Notes: generated by a model not told the origin, from the sequence alone. Shown: positions 41,497-53,919, counted from the stretch's first letter. The stretch is DNA of 64,000 nucleotides from Marinobacter caseinilyticus (GCF_011074955.1 NZ_WUQJ01000012.1:78547-142546); one strand, 5' to 3'. Made by a program: numbers and translations.

Positions 41497-42041
41497 TCGT
41501 GCGTTCCCCGATATCCCTCCAGCAGAGCGTCCAGGTGTCCCTGGCTGGCCAGGATGAGATCGCTTAACTCCCTGACAGCGCCTTCGCCGCCCGAGGCCTG
41601 GGTGCAATGATCGGCGTGTTTCCGGACAAACCGGTGGCCATTGGGAACGGTCACACCCAGTCCGGCAAATTCAATGGCCGAGAGATCCGGCAGGTCGTCT
41701 CCCATATAGGCGATGGCTTCCGGGGCCAGACTCAGTTTCTGGGCCAGCTCCCGCAAGGCAACGAGCTTATCTTCCCGGCCCTGCATGATGTAGGGAATGC
41801 CCAGATCACTGGCGCGCTTGGCCGTCAGGGGTGAGCGTCTGCCGGTGATAATGGCAACGCTTATGCCGGCCTCCATCAACTGTTTAATGCCAAGTCCATC
41901 CAGGATGCTGAACGCTTTTAGTTCGTCGCCGTGGGCGCTGAACAGTAACTGGCCATTGGTCATGACGCCGTCGACATCCAGCACCAGCAGCCGGATCTGA
42001 GTCGCTTTGCTGTGGATGTCTTCCGGTACAGAGTGGGTCAT
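41493..42041 (-). CDS. kdsC: 3-deoxy-D-manno-octulosonate 8-phosphate phosphatase KdsC
   Basis: A 182-residue HAD phosphatase that makes free Kdo for LPS inner core. The nucleophile motif is 'VLDVDGVMTNG', the Lys motif lies in 'GREDKLVALRE' and the acid motif is 'YMGDDLPDLSA'. ATG 42041 overlaps the kdsD stop (TGATG). It lacks the long cap, as in tetrameric KdsC. Confidence 0.95.
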   Translation of the reverse strand: MTHSVPEDIHSKATQIRLLVLDVDGVMTNGQLLFSAHGDELKAFSILDGLGIKQLMEAGISVAIITGRRSPLTAKRASDLGIPYIMQGREDKLVALRELAQKLSLAPEAIAYMGDDLPDLSAIEFAGLGVTVPNGHRFVRKHADHCTQASGGEGAVRELSDLILASQGHLDALLEGYRGTHE

Positions 42042-43009
42042 CAAATGACTCCCGCGCGTAACAGGTCATGCATGTTGATGGCGCCCGTCAGCGCGCCATC
42101 GCGAGAAATGACCGGCAGTGCGTTAATTTTCAGTTCTTCCATGATATTCAAAGCTTCGGCGGCGAGCTGATCATCATGGATGGTTTTGCCATTGACCGTC
42201 ATCACGTCCCTGATTGGGGTCTGGTGGATGTCGATGGCACGGTCCAGGGTTCGGCGTAAGTCGCCATCGGTAAAGATCCCGACCATACGGCCATTTTCAT
42301 CAACAACCGTGGTCATGCCGAGGCCCTTTTGGGAAATTTCCAGCAGTGCACCGCCCAGTGTGGTGGTCTCAAGTACTTTGGGGATGCGGTCGCCGGTATG
42401 CATGATGTCAGCGACTCTCAATAGTAGACGCCGTCCCAGGCTCCCGCCGGGATGCGAAAAAGCAAAATCCTCGGCGCTGAAGCCGCGGGCCTCCAGCAGG
42501 GCGACCGCGAGCGCGTCGCCCATCACCAGCGTGGCGGTTGTGCTGGAGGTGGGGGCAAGACCAAGAGGGCAGGCTTCCTGAGCGACACTTACATCAAGGT
42601 TCGCCACGGCTTCCCGGGCCAGAATGGATGCGCTGTTGCCGGTCATGCTGATCAATGGTGCGCCCATCCGCTTGATCAGCGGCAGAATGGTCAGTACTTC
42701 GGCCGTGTTACCGGAATTGGAAATGGCTAACACCACGTCCTGGTTGGTAATCATGCCGAGGTCGCCGTGGCTGGCCTCGCCAGGGTGAACGAAGAAGGAC
42801 GGTGTGCCGGTACTGGCCAGGGTTGCAGCGATTTTGTTGCCAATGTGCCCCGACTTGCCCATGCCGGTTACCACGACGCGCCCCTTGCACGCCATGACGG
42901 TTTGGCAAGCCAAAACAAAGTCGTTGCTGATTCTTGCGGTGAGCGCGTCAATCGCGTCGCGTTCAATGATGATCGCCCTGCGGGCAGAGTCCTCGTAGTT
43001 GTCGCTCAT
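42041..43009 (-). CDS. kdsD: Arabinose-5-phosphate isomerase KdsD
   Basis: A 322-residue sugar-phosphate isomerase converting ribulose-5-P to arabinose-5-P, the Kdo precursor. An N-terminal SIS domain ('GMGKSGHIGNKIAATLASTG') and two C-terminal CBS domains are visible. ATG 43009 follows AGGACCCGT; the upstream 19 codons of open frame are not family-like. First gene of kdsD-kdsC-lptCAB-rpoN. Confidence 0.95.
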   Translation of the reverse strand: MSDNYEDSARRAIIIERDAIDALTARISNDFVLACQTVMACKGRVVVTGMGKSGHIGNKIAATLASTGTPSFFVHPGEASHGDLGMITNQDVVLAISNSGNTAEVLTILPLIKRMGAPLISMTGNSASILAREAVANLDVSVAQEACPLGLAPTSSTTATLVMGDALAVALLEARGFSAEDFAFSHPGGSLGRRLLLRVADIMHTGDRIPKVLETTTLGGALLEISQKGLGMTTVVDENGRMVGIFTDGDLRRTLDRAIDIHQTPIRDVMTVNGKTIHDDQLAAEALNIMEELKINALPVISRDGALTGAINMHDLLRAGVI

Positions 43010-43081
43010 ACGGGTCCTGGTAGTGTGGCTGGCGGCTGCAATGGATAATAACCCATTGGCATACACGCCTGCGGCAGATGT

Positions 43082-44041
43082 TCAGCGGGCATGGGTCACC
43101 AGCCATAGGGTGTAACCTGCGTAAATGGTCAATAGTATACCACCTTCAAACCGTGCCAGTTTTCCCTTTCTTTGCATACCATAAGCGAAAATAGCCAGCA
43201 GCACAGTGAGGCCGGCCATGGTGCCATAGTCGCGCCAGACCATGGCATTGGTAAGCGGCATAGGGCTCAGCAGCGCGGGCACGGCGAGCACGGCCAGAAG
43301 GTTGAATATATTGGAGCCGACGATGTTGCCCAGGGCCATGTCCTGCTGGCCTTTCAGAGCCGCCGACAGTGACGCGGCAAGCTCCGGCAAGCTGGTCCCG
43401 ATAGCCACCACCGTAAGCCCCACAATCAATTCGTCGATACCCAGGCTGATCGCCAGTTCGGAAGCCCCCCACACCAGCAGGCGGGCACTTGCAATCAGTA
43501 TCAGTAAGCCCGAAAGAAAATGGAAAACGGCTTGGCGGGTGGTCAGGCTGTGACCATCATCGGCCAGTTCAAAAGGGTCGGTGGCCCCGGCCCGGTGGCG
43601 CAAAACCAGGAACCCGAGCACACCGGCAAGCAGCAATAACAGCAACACGCCGTCCAGGGGAGTCAGGCGGTAGTCGATAAAGAGCAGCCAGGCCGACCCA
43701 CTCACCAGAAGCAGGATCGGCAACTCCCGATACAGAACCGATGGTTTAAGCGGAATGGGGGCGATCAGGGTGGTAAGCCCCAGTACCAGGCCTATATTGG
43801 CGATGTTGGACCCCAGCGCATTACCGACGGCAAGAGCCGGGGCGCCGGTGATGGACGCAAATACAGACACTACAATCTCGGGCGCCGAGGTGCCTACTGC
43901 AACCAGCACAAGCCCGGTAAGCATGGGTGGCAGATGGAGCCGCTCAGAACACCCAACGGCACCATTAATGAAGCGATCCGCACTCCAGGTAAGCAGCACG
44001 AGTCCGGCAATGATAGCGCTGAGATGAAGGCCAAGAGTCAT
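43082..44041 (-). CDS. Calcium/sodium antiporter, YrbG family
   Basis: A 319-residue membrane antiporter with about ten helices and the two alpha repeats of the CaCA superfamily: 'VAVGTSAPEIVVSVFAS' with 'GNALGSNIANIGLVLG', and 'VAIGTSLPELAASLSAA' with 'GNIVGSNIFNLLAVL'. It exchanges Na+ or H+ for Ca2+. ATG 44041 follows AAGGTACCT. It sits upstream of kdsD and divergent from mlaF, exactly as yrbG does in E. coli. Confidence 0.93.
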   Translation of the reverse strand: MTLGLHLSAIIAGLVLLTWSADRFINGAVGCSERLHLPPMLTGLVLVAVGTSAPEIVVSVFASITGAPALAVGNALGSNIANIGLVLGLTTLIAPIPLKPSVLYRELPILLLVSGSAWLLFIDYRLTPLDGVLLLLLLAGVLGFLVLRHRAGATDPFELADDGHSLTTRQAVFHFLSGLLILIASARLLVWGASELAISLGIDELIVGLTVVAIGTSLPELAASLSAALKGQQDMALGNIVGSNIFNLLAVLAVPALLSPMPLTNAMVWRDYGTMAGLTVLLAIFAYGMQRKGKLARFEGGILLTIYAGYTLWLVTHAR

Positions 44042-44256
44042 AGGTACCTTTTCGTTGCCGTATGTTTGCCGAAATTTGCAGGCGGGCAGGCGGTTGTTCA
44101 GATGAACTGATAATTGCAATCAAGATATTTTGGGTAGCTGTCATTGAGCTTGGGCGGAACTTATCATAATGTACCGCTCATTGAGAGCCTCGGGCAGGTC
44201 GTGCATGAACATCAAGGCCTGCCAGCTATTAGTCAAAAGGGAATACCGTCTACGTT

Positions 44257-45081
44257 ATGGAGCCTGCCCCGTACATCACGCTGGACAACATCGAGTTCTT
44301 TCGCGGTGAGCGCAAGATTTTTGATGGCGTCAGCCTGAACATCCCCAAAGGCCTGATTACCGCTATTATGGGCCCCAGCGGCACCGGCAAAACCACTCTG
44401 CTGAAACTGATTGGTGGCCAGCTCAAGCCCAGTCGTGGCCGGGTTCGGGTCGCAGGGCATGATGTTTCTTCATTGGGGAGAAAAGCGCTGTACGACCTGC
44501 GTGAGAACATGGGCATGCTGTTTCAGAGCGGCGCTCTGTTTACGGATATCAGTGTGTTTGAGAACGTGGCGTTTCCCTTGCGGGTCCATACCCGGTTGCC
44601 CGACGATATGGTCCGGGACATCGTGTTGATGAAGCTTGAGGCGGTGGGTCTTCGCGGTGCCCGTGATTTAATGCCCTCAGAGCTGTCAGGGGGGATGACA
44701 CGCCGGGTAGCCTTGGCACGAAGCATTGTCATGGATCCGGAATTGATCATGTACGATGAGCCGTTTGCCGGCCAGGATCCTATTGCCATGGGTGTGCTCG
44801 TCAAACTGATTCGGGAAGTGAATTCGGCGATGGGGCTTACCAGTGTCCTTGTCAGTCACGATGTGCCGGAGTCGCTCAGTATCTGTCATTACGCTTGCAT
44901 TGTGTCGGATGGTAAAATTATCGGCGAGGGCACGCCAGACGAACTCCGACGTCACCCGTCCGAGCGGGTGCAGCAATTTCTCAAGGGTCAACCTGACGGT
45001 CCGGTACCGTTTCATTACCCCGCGCCAGAGCGCAGTGCTGATTGGGGTCTGGAGAGTGCATTGAAGAGCGCACCCAAATGA
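44257..45081 (+). CDS. mlaF: Mla phospholipid transporter ATPase MlaF
   Basis: A 274-residue ABC ATPase that powers phospholipid transport between membranes. Walker A '[12 protein letters not shown]', signature '[14 protein letters not shown]' and Walker B '[12 protein letters not shown]' are complete. It overlaps mlaE by four bases. The promoter lies in the 215-bp divergent gap with yrbG; a CATAAT near 44165 is a possible but weak -10. Confidence 0.96.
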   Translation: MEPAPYITLDNIEFFRGERKIFDGVSLNIPKGLITAIMGPSGTGKTTLLKLIGGQLKPSRGRVRVAGHDVSSLGRKALYDLRENMGMLFQSGALFTDISVFENVAFPLRVHTRLPDDMVRDIVLMKLEAVGLRGARDLMPSELSGGMTRRVALARSIVMDPELIMYDEPFAGQDPIAMGVLVKLIREVNSAMGLTSVLVSHDVPESLSICHYACIVSDGKIIGEGTPDELRRHPSERVQQFLKGQPDGPVPFHYPAPERSADWGLESALKSAPK

Positions 45082-45860
45082 TCAATCAAATCGCCCGCCT
45101 GGGCCGCTCGGGGCTCGACATTGTGGAAGCCCTGGGGCGCTCAGGGGCATTTTTATGGCGCTCGCTCGCTGGCGTGCCTCATCCGCGTGTCGGGTTTCCA
45201 CTCCTGGTGCGGCAGATGTACTCCATCGGGGTCCTGTCGCTGGTCATCATCATTGTATCGGGCATGTTCATCGGCATGGTGCTGGGGCTCCAGGGATACA
45301 CCATTCTCAGCGACTACGGCTCCGAGCAGGCCATTGGGCAAATGGTGGCGCTGACGCTGGTACGCGAACTTGGCCCGGTTGTGACCGCGTTGCTGTTCGC
45401 GGGTCGGGCGGGTTCAGCGCTGACCGCCGAAATTGGCTTGATGAAAGCCACCGAGCAGCTGTCGAGTATGGAAATGATGGGTGTTGACCCGCTGCGGCGT
45501 GTGGTGGCTCCCAGATTTTGGGCGGGCTTTATATCGGTCCCTTTGCTGGCGGTTATTTTTTCGGTCGTGGGCATCTGGGGCGGTATGCTGGTCGCGGTTG
45601 ATTGGCTGGGAGTATTCGAAGGCGCCTACTGGTCCAACATGCAGGCATCCGTCGACTTTTCTGAGGATGTCATTAATGGGGCGGTGAAAAGCATCGTGTT
45701 TGGGTTTGTGTGTACCTGGATTGCGGTTTTCCAGGGCTATGACTGTGTGCCGACATCGTCGGGTATCAGCTCTGCCACAACCAAAACAGTGGTGTACTCG
45801 TCACTTGCAGTGCTGGGGCTCGATTTTGTCCTGACGGCCGTTATGTTCGGTGGGTTCTAA
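45078..45860 (+). CDS. mlaE: Mla transporter permease MlaE
   Basis: A 260-residue permease with five or more membrane helices. '[18 protein letters not shown]' and '[20 protein letters not shown]' are conserved MlaE blocks. ATG 45078 overlaps the mlaF stop; the frame upstream lies inside mlaF. It forms the inner-membrane MlaFEDB complex. Confidence 0.96.
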   Translation: MINQIARLGRSGLDIVEALGRSGAFLWRSLAGVPHPRVGFPLLVRQMYSIGVLSLVIIIVSGMFIGMVLGLQGYTILSDYGSEQAIGQMVALTLVRELGPVVTALLFAGRAGSALTAEIGLMKATEQLSSMEMMGVDPLRRVVAPRFWAGFISVPLLAVIFSVVGIWGGMLVAVDWLGVFEGAYWSNMQASVDFSEDVINGAVKSIVFGFVCTWIAVFQGYDCVPTSSGISSATTKTVVYSSLAVLGLDFVLTAVMFGGF

Positions 45861-45891
45861 GGCTTTTGAACGCTGTTTTAAGGGGATGGAT

Positions 45892-46341
45892 ATGACGCAA
45901 CGAAAAACGGAAGTCTTTGTCGGACTTTTTATGATTGCGGGTTTCGTGGCGTTGCTGTTGTTGGCGCTTCAGGTCAGTGGGCTGTCACTCAAGCCGGCGG
46001 GCGATACTTACACAGTCTACGCAGACTTCAATGACGCCGGTGGTCTGACGGAGCGTGGGCGGGTGTCCATGGCCGGGGTATCTGTGGGGCGCATTCGGGA
46101 TATTTCACTGAACCCCAAAACCTTCCAGGCGCGTGTCGCCATTGAGATGGATGCCTCGGTTAATAACATTCCGGACGACAGTACCGCAGTAATACGTACA
46201 TCCGGTCTGCTGGGGGCTCAGTATATTGATATCTCCGTGGGTGGGTCACTGGAATCGTTGAAAGACGGGGACGAATTCTACGAGACCCAGTCGGCAATGA
46301 ATCTTGAGCGTATGATCAGTAATTTTGCATCGGGGCGCTGA
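45892..46341 (+). CDS. mlaD: Mla transporter substrate-binding MCE protein MlaD
   Basis: A 149-residue protein with an N-terminal membrane anchor ('VGLFMIAGFVALLLLALQV') and one MCE domain ('VYADFNDAGGLTERGRVSMAGV' region, core 'DFNDAGGLTERGRVSMAGV'). It forms the hexameric ring that passes phospholipid to MlaC. ATG 45892 has AAGGGG about 8 bases upstream; ATG 45886 is an alternative. Confidence 0.94.
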   Translation: MTQRKTEVFVGLFMIAGFVALLLLALQVSGLSLKPAGDTYTVYADFNDAGGLTERGRVSMAGVSVGRIRDISLNPKTFQARVAIEMDASVNNIPDDSTAVIRTSGLLGAQYIDISVGGSLESLKDGDEFYETQSAMNLERMISNFASGR

Positions 46342-46426
46342 CTGCGTCCGTACTCTGTTTGCCAACCCTGTTCGTTAGCCGAGGCGAGGGGTTTGCTTTT
46401 ATCTACTACTCGGGGGGGAGAACATC

Positions 46427-47080
46427 ATGACTATGACACGGAGTTTTATTCCGGTTGTCGTCCTGATCATTGCGGCGTTGTTGATGTCGTTTAAGGTACG
46501 CGCTGATGAAGATTTGAGGCGTTATGTCGATCAGAACACGCAGGCGCTGGTCGACAAATTGAATGCAGAGCGTGGGCTCTATTCAAAAGACCCGGAGGCG
46601 TTCTACAAGAGCATGAACGATGCCCTGGAAGGCTTTGTGGATTTTCGCCGCATCGCCGCCCGAGTAATGGGTCGTTATGCGCGTCAGGCGACGCCGGAGC
46701 AACGGGACGAATTTGTTGAAAAGTTCAAGCGCAGTTTGTTCGACAGCTACGCCCAGGCACTGGTGAATGCCAACGACTTTTCCATTCGGGTAAAAGAGGC
46801 CAACATTGATCCATCCAGTGAAAACCGTGCCTCGGTGATGATGGAGGTTGAATCAGCCTCCGGTAATCGCTATCCGGTGAGTTATTCGATGTACCGGAAT
46901 GACCAGGGCCAGTGGCTGATGGAGAATGTCATTGTTGAGGGCGTCAATATTGGCCTCGCCTTCCGCGATCGTTTTGCCCAGGAAATGGAAGCCAGTCGGG
47001 ACAATATCCAGGCCGTGATTGATGACTGGAGCAAGGCAGTCGACTCGCTGGCGTTGGACAAGGAGGTCAGTGAATCGTGA
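46427..47080 (+). CDS. mlaC: Periplasmic phospholipid-binding protein MlaC
   Basis: A 217-residue periplasmic carrier with a signal peptide (hydrophobic core 'VVVLIIAALLMSF', cut near 'VRADED'). 'FRRIAARVMGRYARQATPEQ' and 'VEFVEKFKRSL'-like 'FVEKFKRSLFDSYAQAL' are family blocks. It shuttles phospholipid between MlaA and MlaD. Its stop overlaps the mlaB GTG start. Confidence 0.93.
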   Translation: MTMTRSFIPVVVLIIAALLMSFKVRADEDLRRYVDQNTQALVDKLNAERGLYSKDPEAFYKSMNDALEGFVDFRRIAARVMGRYARQATPEQRDEFVEKFKRSLFDSYAQALVNANDFSIRVKEANIDPSSENRASVMMEVESASGNRYPVSYSMYRNDQGQWLMENVIVEGVNIGLAFRDRFAQEMEASRDNIQAVIDDWSKAVDSLALDKEVSES

Positions 47081-47385
47081 CCGACGCCGTTGCGGTCATT
47101 ACGCCGACGGCGGGTGCAGGGCTGGCGTTGCGCGGTCGTGTGACCGCCGATAACGCTGTTTCACTCCGCCGCGACGGTGAACAGAAGATCGCGTCGCTGG
47201 GAAAGGTTATTGAAGTGGACCTCAGTCAGGTGGCGGAGGCTCACAGCATTTTGTTGTCCCTGCTTTTGTGTTGGCAACGTGCCGCACACCAGCAGGGCAA
47301 AACCATCACATTTACCGGGGCAGGTGACCGTCTTCATGCCCTGTCTGCGTTGAGTGGCCTGGACGAGAATTTATCGGGCTTCTGA
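47077..47385 (+). CDS. mlaB: STAS-domain protein MlaB
   Basis: A 102-residue cytoplasmic STAS protein that binds MlaF and stabilises the transporter. 'EVDLSQVAEAHSILLSLLL' carries the family's conserved Asp-Ser-Ala-like segment. Start GTG 47077 overlaps the mlaC stop and follows AAGGAGG. Confidence 0.88.
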   Translation: MTDAVAVITPTAGAGLALRGRVTADNAVSLRRDGEQKIASLGKVIEVDLSQVAEAHSILLSLLLCWQRAAHQQGKTITFTGAGDRLHALSALSGLDENLSGF

Positions 47386-47470
47386 ACATTCTGTCGTTGT
47401 CTTGTTTAGCCTGCGTCCGTAATTGGTTACAATTCCGCTCCTGATTCAAAATGAAACCGAGGACTGTCCT

Positions 47471-49055
<1,585 letters not shown>

Positions 49056-49095
49056 TCTCAGCCATCGGCCAGATCATATTTAACCGGAAGGGACC

Positions 49096-49743
49096 ATGAC
49101 CGAGAACATCACGATTGCGTTGTCCAAAGGCCGTATTCTGAGAGAAACATTGCCGTTGCTGAAAGAAGCCGGCATCGAGCTGATTGACGACATCGAAAAA
49201 TCCCGGAAACTGGTATTTCCCACCACGAACGACAATGTGCGATTGCTCATTATCCGTGCGACGGACGTACCAACCTATGTGCAATATGGCGGGGCCGATC
49301 TCGGCGTCACGGGAAAGGATGTCCTGATGGAGCACGGTGGTGAAGGGTTATATGAGCCGCTGGATCTCAATATTGCCCGCTGCAAGTTGATGACAGCCGG
49401 TCCCGTTGGTCAGCAAGCGCCCGCAGGCCGCATTCGGGTCGCCACCAAGTTTGTCAATATGGCGCGTCAGTATTACGCCTCGCAGGGCAAGCAAGCGGAC
49501 ATCATCAAATTGTACGGTGCGATGGAGCTGGCGCCCATTCTCGGACTGGCGGATGAGATTGTCGACATCGTGGATACGGGCAATACCCTCAAGGCCAATG
49601 GCCTGGAGGCCAGAGACGTCATTGATCACATCAGCACCCGTCTGGTGGTCAACCGCGCCAGCATGAAGATGAAACACGCGTTGCTGCACCCTATCATTGA
49701 GCAAATGGGTATTGCCGTAGAACGTCGCAAATCAGAAAAATAG
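49096..49743 (+). CDS. hisG: ATP phosphoribosyltransferase, short form
   Basis: A 215-residue catalytic subunit for the first step of histidine synthesis. It is the short HisG form, which lacks the C-terminal regulatory domain and in known cases needs HisZ. '[16 protein letters not shown]' and '[18 protein letters not shown]' are family blocks. It follows murA and precedes hisD; HisZ is not in this window. Confidence 0.95.
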   Translation: MTENITIALSKGRILRETLPLLKEAGIELIDDIEKSRKLVFPTTNDNVRLLIIRATDVPTYVQYGGADLGVTGKDVLMEHGGEGLYEPLDLNIARCKLMTAGPVGQQAPAGRIRVATKFVNMARQYYASQGKQADIIKLYGAMELAPILGLADEIVDIVDTGNTLKANGLEARDVIDHISTRLVVNRASMKMKHALLHPIIEQMGIAVERRKSEK

Positions 49744-49905
49744 ACCGCACACAGACAAATACAGCCACCATTGACCGAACTCAGAATACGTCAAATCGAT
49801 TCGAACGTGACTCGAGACGGATGTGAGAGGGGGTTGATCGCGTCCTGGTGGCCTGCCTGTTTAGTCAGGCAATCGTTATTAACCGTGTAATGGAGAAGAC
49901 TGGAC

Positions 49906-51222
49906 ATGACCAATGTCTCTGTAAAACGCCTGTCAGCCGCCCAGGCTGATTTTGACACCGCCCTGGCAAAACTTTTGGCCTGGGACGACAGTGTGGATCA
50001 TCAGGTGAATGAGTCAGTTCGTCATATCCTGCATGCGGTCAAAACCCAGGGTGACTCGGCGGTGCTGGCGTTCACTGCGAAGTTTGATCAACTTGAGGTC
50101 GAGCAAGTGGCAGACCTGGAAATCTCCCAGGCGCGCCTTGATACCGCACTCAACACCATTCCGCAAGCGCAGCGTGAAGCACTGGAAGCAGCCGCTGCAA
50201 GAATTCGTGACTACCACGAGCGCCAGGTACAGGCGTCTTGGCAGTATCAGGATGAAGACGGGACAGTGCTGGGCCAAAAGGTGACGCCACTGGACCGGGT
50301 CGGTTTATATGTGCCTGGCGGCAAGGCGGCGTATCCGTCATCGGTATTGATGAATGCCATACCGGCCAAAGTGGCGGGCGTAGCTGAAATTATCATGGTG
50401 GTGCCAACCCCGGCCGGTGTGGTGAACGATATGGTACTGGCCGCCGCCGCCATCGCCGGTGTGGACCGCGTGTTCACCCTGGGCGGGGCTCAGGCGGTGG
50501 CCGCACTGGCGTACGGCACCGAAACCGTGCCGGCGGTCGATAAGATTGTCGGGCCGGGCAATATTTTCGTTGCCACCGCGAAGCGTGAAGTCTTTGGCAC
50601 TGTTGGCATCGACATGATTGCGGGGCCCTCTGAAATTCTGGTGATCTGCGACGGTCAAACCGATCCCGACTGGATCGCGATGGACTTGTTCTCCCAGGCG
50701 GAACATGACGAACAGGCGCAATCTATTCTGATCAGTCCGGACGCGGATTTTCTCGATCGTGTGGAAGCCAGTATTCGCAAGTTGCTGCCCACGATGGAAC
50801 GCGCCGATATTATTGCCGAATCGATGTCCCAGCGAGCAGCTCTGATTAAAGTGGCCGATTTGGCGGAAGCTGCGCAGGTGTCCAACCGCATCGCGCCGGA
50901 ACACCTCGAGCTGTCGGTGCAAGACCCGGAAGCGTTGGTGGAACACATCCGCCACGCCGGGGCCATATTTATGGGGCGATACACGGCGGAGGCGCTCGGG
51001 GATTACTGTGCCGGCCCAAACCATGTGCTGCCGACGTCTGGCACGGCCCGGTTCTCGTCACCATTAGGCGTATACGATTTCCAGAAGCGCTCGTCCATTA
51101 TTGGTTTTTCCGCCGCCGGCGCAGACCGTATGGGTCGAGTAGCCTCGGTATTAGCTCGGGGCGAGGGTTTGACGGCGCACGCCCGGTCCGCGGAATATCG
51201 AATCAAATCACAGGGTGAGTGA
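49906..51222 (+). CDS. hisD: Histidinol dehydrogenase
   Basis: A 438-residue zinc enzyme for the last two steps of histidine synthesis. '[20 protein letters not shown]', '[12 protein letters not shown]' and '[12 protein letters not shown]' are family motifs, including zinc and catalytic Glu-His residues. ATG 49906 follows GGAGAAG. The 162-bp gap from hisG carries a small hairpin TGCCTG/CAGGCA (49854-49871). Confidence 0.96.
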   Translation: MTNVSVKRLSAAQADFDTALAKLLAWDDSVDHQVNESVRHILHAVKTQGDSAVLAFTAKFDQLEVEQVADLEISQARLDTALNTIPQAQREALEAAAARIRDYHERQVQASWQYQDEDGTVLGQKVTPLDRVGLYVPGGKAAYPSSVLMNAIPAKVAGVAEIIMVVPTPAGVVNDMVLAAAAIAGVDRVFTLGGAQAVAALAYGTETVPAVDKIVGPGNIFVATAKREVFGTVGIDMIAGPSEILVICDGQTDPDWIAMDLFSQAEHDEQAQSILISPDADFLDRVEASIRKLLPTMERADIIAESMSQRAALIKVADLAEAAQVSNRIAPEHLELSVQDPEALVEHIRHAGAIFMGRYTAEALGDYCAGPNHVLPTSGTARFSSPLGVYDFQKRSSIIGFSAAGADRMGRVASVLARGEGLTAHARSAEYRIKSQGE

Positions 51223-51234
51223 GAGGAGAGTGAT

Positions 51235-52290
51235 ATGAGTCGATTCTGGAGTCCCCTGGTGAAGGATCTGGCGCCCTATGTGCCGGGCGAGCAGCCCAAG
51301 ATGGCCAATCTGGTCAAACTGAACACCAACGAAAATCCATACGGCCCCTCGCCCAAAGTGATCGAGGCGATTCGGGCGGAGGCCGGCGACAACCTGCGCC
51401 TCTACCCAGACCCGGAAAGTGAACGGCTGAGGCAGGCCATCGCCGATTATTACAATGTTACCCAGGCGCAGGTGTTCGTGGGTAACGGGTCCGACGAAGT
51501 GTTGGCGCATATCTTTCAGGCTCTGCTAAGTCATGGCGAGCCGGTTCTGTTTCCGGACATTACCTACAGCTTTTATCCGGTCTACTGCGGTCTCTATGGG
51601 GTCGAAGGCAAGCCGGTGCCACTGAACGGGCGTTTTGAAATTGAGCCCTCGGACTACCGGCAACCCAATGGTGGCGTGATTTTCCCAAACCCGAACGCCC
51701 CGACTGGCTGCGCCTTATCACTTGAGAGCGTGGAAACCATCGTCAGAGCCAATCCGGATTCCGTGGTGGTGGTCGACGAGGCCTACGTAGATTTTGGAGC
51801 CGACACGGCTATTCGCCTGGTGGATCAGTACCCAAATCTGTTGGTGTCGCAAACTGTTTCCAAGGCGCGATCCCTTGCCGGCCTGAGAGTGGGCTTCGCG
51901 GTCGGTCATGTTGATCTGATTGAAGCATTGGAGCGAGTGAAAAACAGCTTCAACTCCTACCCGCTGGATAAGCTGGCCCAAGCTGGCGCCACCGCAGCAT
52001 TTGAGGACGTGGAGTGGTTTGAGCGCACTCGCCAAGGGGTGATCAGTGAGCGCGAACGTCTTACCAAAGGTCTGCTGGACCTTCAGTTTGAGGTGTTGCC
52101 GTCCGCCGCCAATTTCGTCTTCACGCGACACCCATCCCATAGCGGCGAGGCGCTTGCACAGGCGTTGAGAGCGCGCGGCATCATCGTTCGCCATTTTAAT
52201 AAACCAAGAATTTCAGAATTTCTCCGGATCACCATTGGCACGCGTGAGCAAAACGATGCGCTGCTGAATGCGCTTCCCGGGATTTTGTGA
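51235..52290 (+). CDS. hisC: Histidinol-phosphate aminotransferase
   Basis: A 351-residue PLP enzyme of histidine synthesis. '[14 protein letters not shown]', '[11 protein letters not shown]' and the PLP-lysine segment '[14 protein letters not shown]' are seen. It lies 12 bases after hisD and has a GGAGAG ribosome site. Confidence 0.95.
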   Translation: MSRFWSPLVKDLAPYVPGEQPKMANLVKLNTNENPYGPSPKVIEAIRAEAGDNLRLYPDPESERLRQAIADYYNVTQAQVFVGNGSDEVLAHIFQALLSHGEPVLFPDITYSFYPVYCGLYGVEGKPVPLNGRFEIEPSDYRQPNGGVIFPNPNAPTGCALSLESVETIVRANPDSVVVVDEAYVDFGADTAIRLVDQYPNLLVSQTVSKARSLAGLRVGFAVGHVDLIEALERVKNSFNSYPLDKLAQAGATAAFEDVEWFERTRQGVISERERLTKGLLDLQFEVLPSAANFVFTRHPSHSGEALAQALRARGIIVRHFNKPRISEFLRITIGTREQNDALLNALPGIL

Positions 52291-52304
52291 GTAGGGAGCC
52301 TGCC

Positions 52305-53060
52305 ATGGCCACCGGCCCGGTAAATCGCAGTGACATCATGCAAACCCTCGCTGAATGGCTTGAACCTGACCGGTTTCAGGATTACTGCCCCAATGGCCTG
52401 CAGGTTGAGGGTAAGTCAGGCATTCGCCGGATCGTAACCGGGGTGACGGCTTCCCAGGCATTAATTGATGCCGCCGTTGCCGCGTCCGCCGATCTGATCC
52501 TGGTGCATCATGGCTACTTCTGGAAAGGTGAGGATCAATGCATTCGCGGAATGAAGCGGGCCCGATTGAAAACCTTGCTGAGCCAAGACATCAATCTGGT
52601 GGCCTACCACCTGCCGCTGGATGATCACCCTGTCTACGGCAACAATTGCCAACTGGCCAAAGTCCTGGGAATCGGGGACGCTGCCCCGCTCGACGGGTTG
52701 GTCTGGTCGGGCAAGCTGCCGGCACCGTTGTCCGTGGGAGAGTTTACTGAGCAGATTGAGGCGCGGTTGGGGCGAGCACCACTGCATGTGGGCGCAGGCC
52801 CTGACCGCATCGAACGTGTCGCCTGGTGTACCGGTGCCGCCCAAGGTTATATCGGTAAAGCACTGGATGCCGGTGTGGACGCTTTCATCAGTGGGGAAGT
52901 GTCTGAGCCAACGACGCATACGGCAAGGGAGTGTGGAATTCACTATTTTGCCGCGGGCCATCACGCCACGGAGAGATACGGTGTGCAAGCGCTTGGCGAG
53001 GCCTTGGCAGAAAAATTCGGCGTTGAACACCGCTTTATTGACTGTGATAACCCGGTCTGA
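52305..53060 (+). CDS. Nif3-like dinuclear metal protein (YbgI family)
   Basis: A 251-residue Nif3/YbgI protein, which binds two metals and is named GTP cyclohydrolase 1 type 2 in some databases; the biological role is not settled. Metal ligands lie in 'ILVHHGYFWK', 'AYHLPLDDHP' and 'GHHATERYGV'. ATG 52305 has AGGGAG 6 bases upstream; a GTG at 52287 is an alternative. It follows hisC directly. Confidence 0.93.
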   Translation: MATGPVNRSDIMQTLAEWLEPDRFQDYCPNGLQVEGKSGIRRIVTGVTASQALIDAAVAASADLILVHHGYFWKGEDQCIRGMKRARLKTLLSQDINLVAYHLPLDDHPVYGNNCQLAKVLGIGDAAPLDGLVWSGKLPAPLSVGEFTEQIEARLGRAPLHVGAGPDRIERVAWCTGAAQGYIGKALDAGVDAFISGEVSEPTTHTARECGIHYFAAGHHATERYGVQALGEALAEKFGVEHRFIDCDNPV

Positions 53061-53229
53061 TTCCGGTATCCCGGCGGTTGTGGTCAGCGACAAAGCTTTG
53101 GAGTAGAAGCGATTGCGACCCACGGCCCTGCGCTGCGGCAGGAATCCTGGGTAGCGCTCGGCATGAACAGCACTGGACGTGCGAAGTGCTTGACGGGCTT
53201 GGTGGCCAGCCCGTTTTTGCCGGCCCTGT

Positions 53230-53679
53230 TCAGGCTTTTGCTTTGGTCGCTTCCTTTTCTTTCTCGCTCAACCCGAAGTCTTCGGCCAAGGTGCCTTTCT
53301 GCTGGGGATCGCTTTTTGGCGCGTAGTCCCGTGGCGGTTCAAAACCATCCGCCTGGTCAGCTTCCAGCCGCGCCTTGGTGGTGGTCTTCTCGATTTCTTC
53401 CAGCCAATCTTCGTCATTGCACAGGCGATTGGCGCCACGGGCCATGTGTTGATTGACATCCCGATAGGTATCATTGAAGCGTCTCAGCAGATGAGCAGAC
53501 TCCATGAAGTGCTCATTTACTTGCGCCTGATAGCGTGTGTATTCACTTCTCAACTCGTCAATTTGCTGTTCCGCACGGCGCTGTCTCAGGCTAGAGCTCT
53601 GGTTTGAGCGACCAATCAGCACACCGGCGACCAGGCCAATAATCAATGCTGCTGCGGCAATCAGGATCAGGTTGGTCAT
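53230..53679 (-). CDS. zapG: ZapG/YhcB (DUF1043) cell-division membrane protein
   Basis: A 149-residue protein with one N-terminal membrane helix ('LILIAAAALIIGLVAGVLIG') followed by a coiled coil, as in E. coli YhcB/ZapG, an envelope and division-linked protein. The tail is acidic and Lys-rich. It is divergent from zapE and converges on the Nif3 gene, matching the yhcB-zapE pairing of relatives. Confidence 0.9.
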   Translation of the reverse strand: MTNLILIAAAALIIGLVAGVLIGRSNQSSSLRQRRAEQQIDELRSEYTRYQAQVNEHFMESAHLLRRFNDTYRDVNQHMARGANRLCNDEDWLEEIEKTTTKARLEADQADGFEPPRDYAPKSDPQQKGTLAEDFGLSEKEKEATKAKA

Positions 53680-53919
53680 ACGCTTCGTCGTCCCGTCGTT
53701 TGCAAATGGTATTCCGTCGATCAGCAGTATACCGCCCGTTTTGGCTTACGCCCATGGTTTAAGCGTGCGCCAATCGTCGTATTGCTCTGGTCACTATACG
53801 TCCTGATCGCGATTGAAGAGAGTGGTTCCTCCGCCAGCAATGGCGAAAAAGTGCGAAATCGGCCACAATACGCCGCCTTAAAAACCGACGTCATTCACCC
53901 TACGATGAGAATGTCTTTG

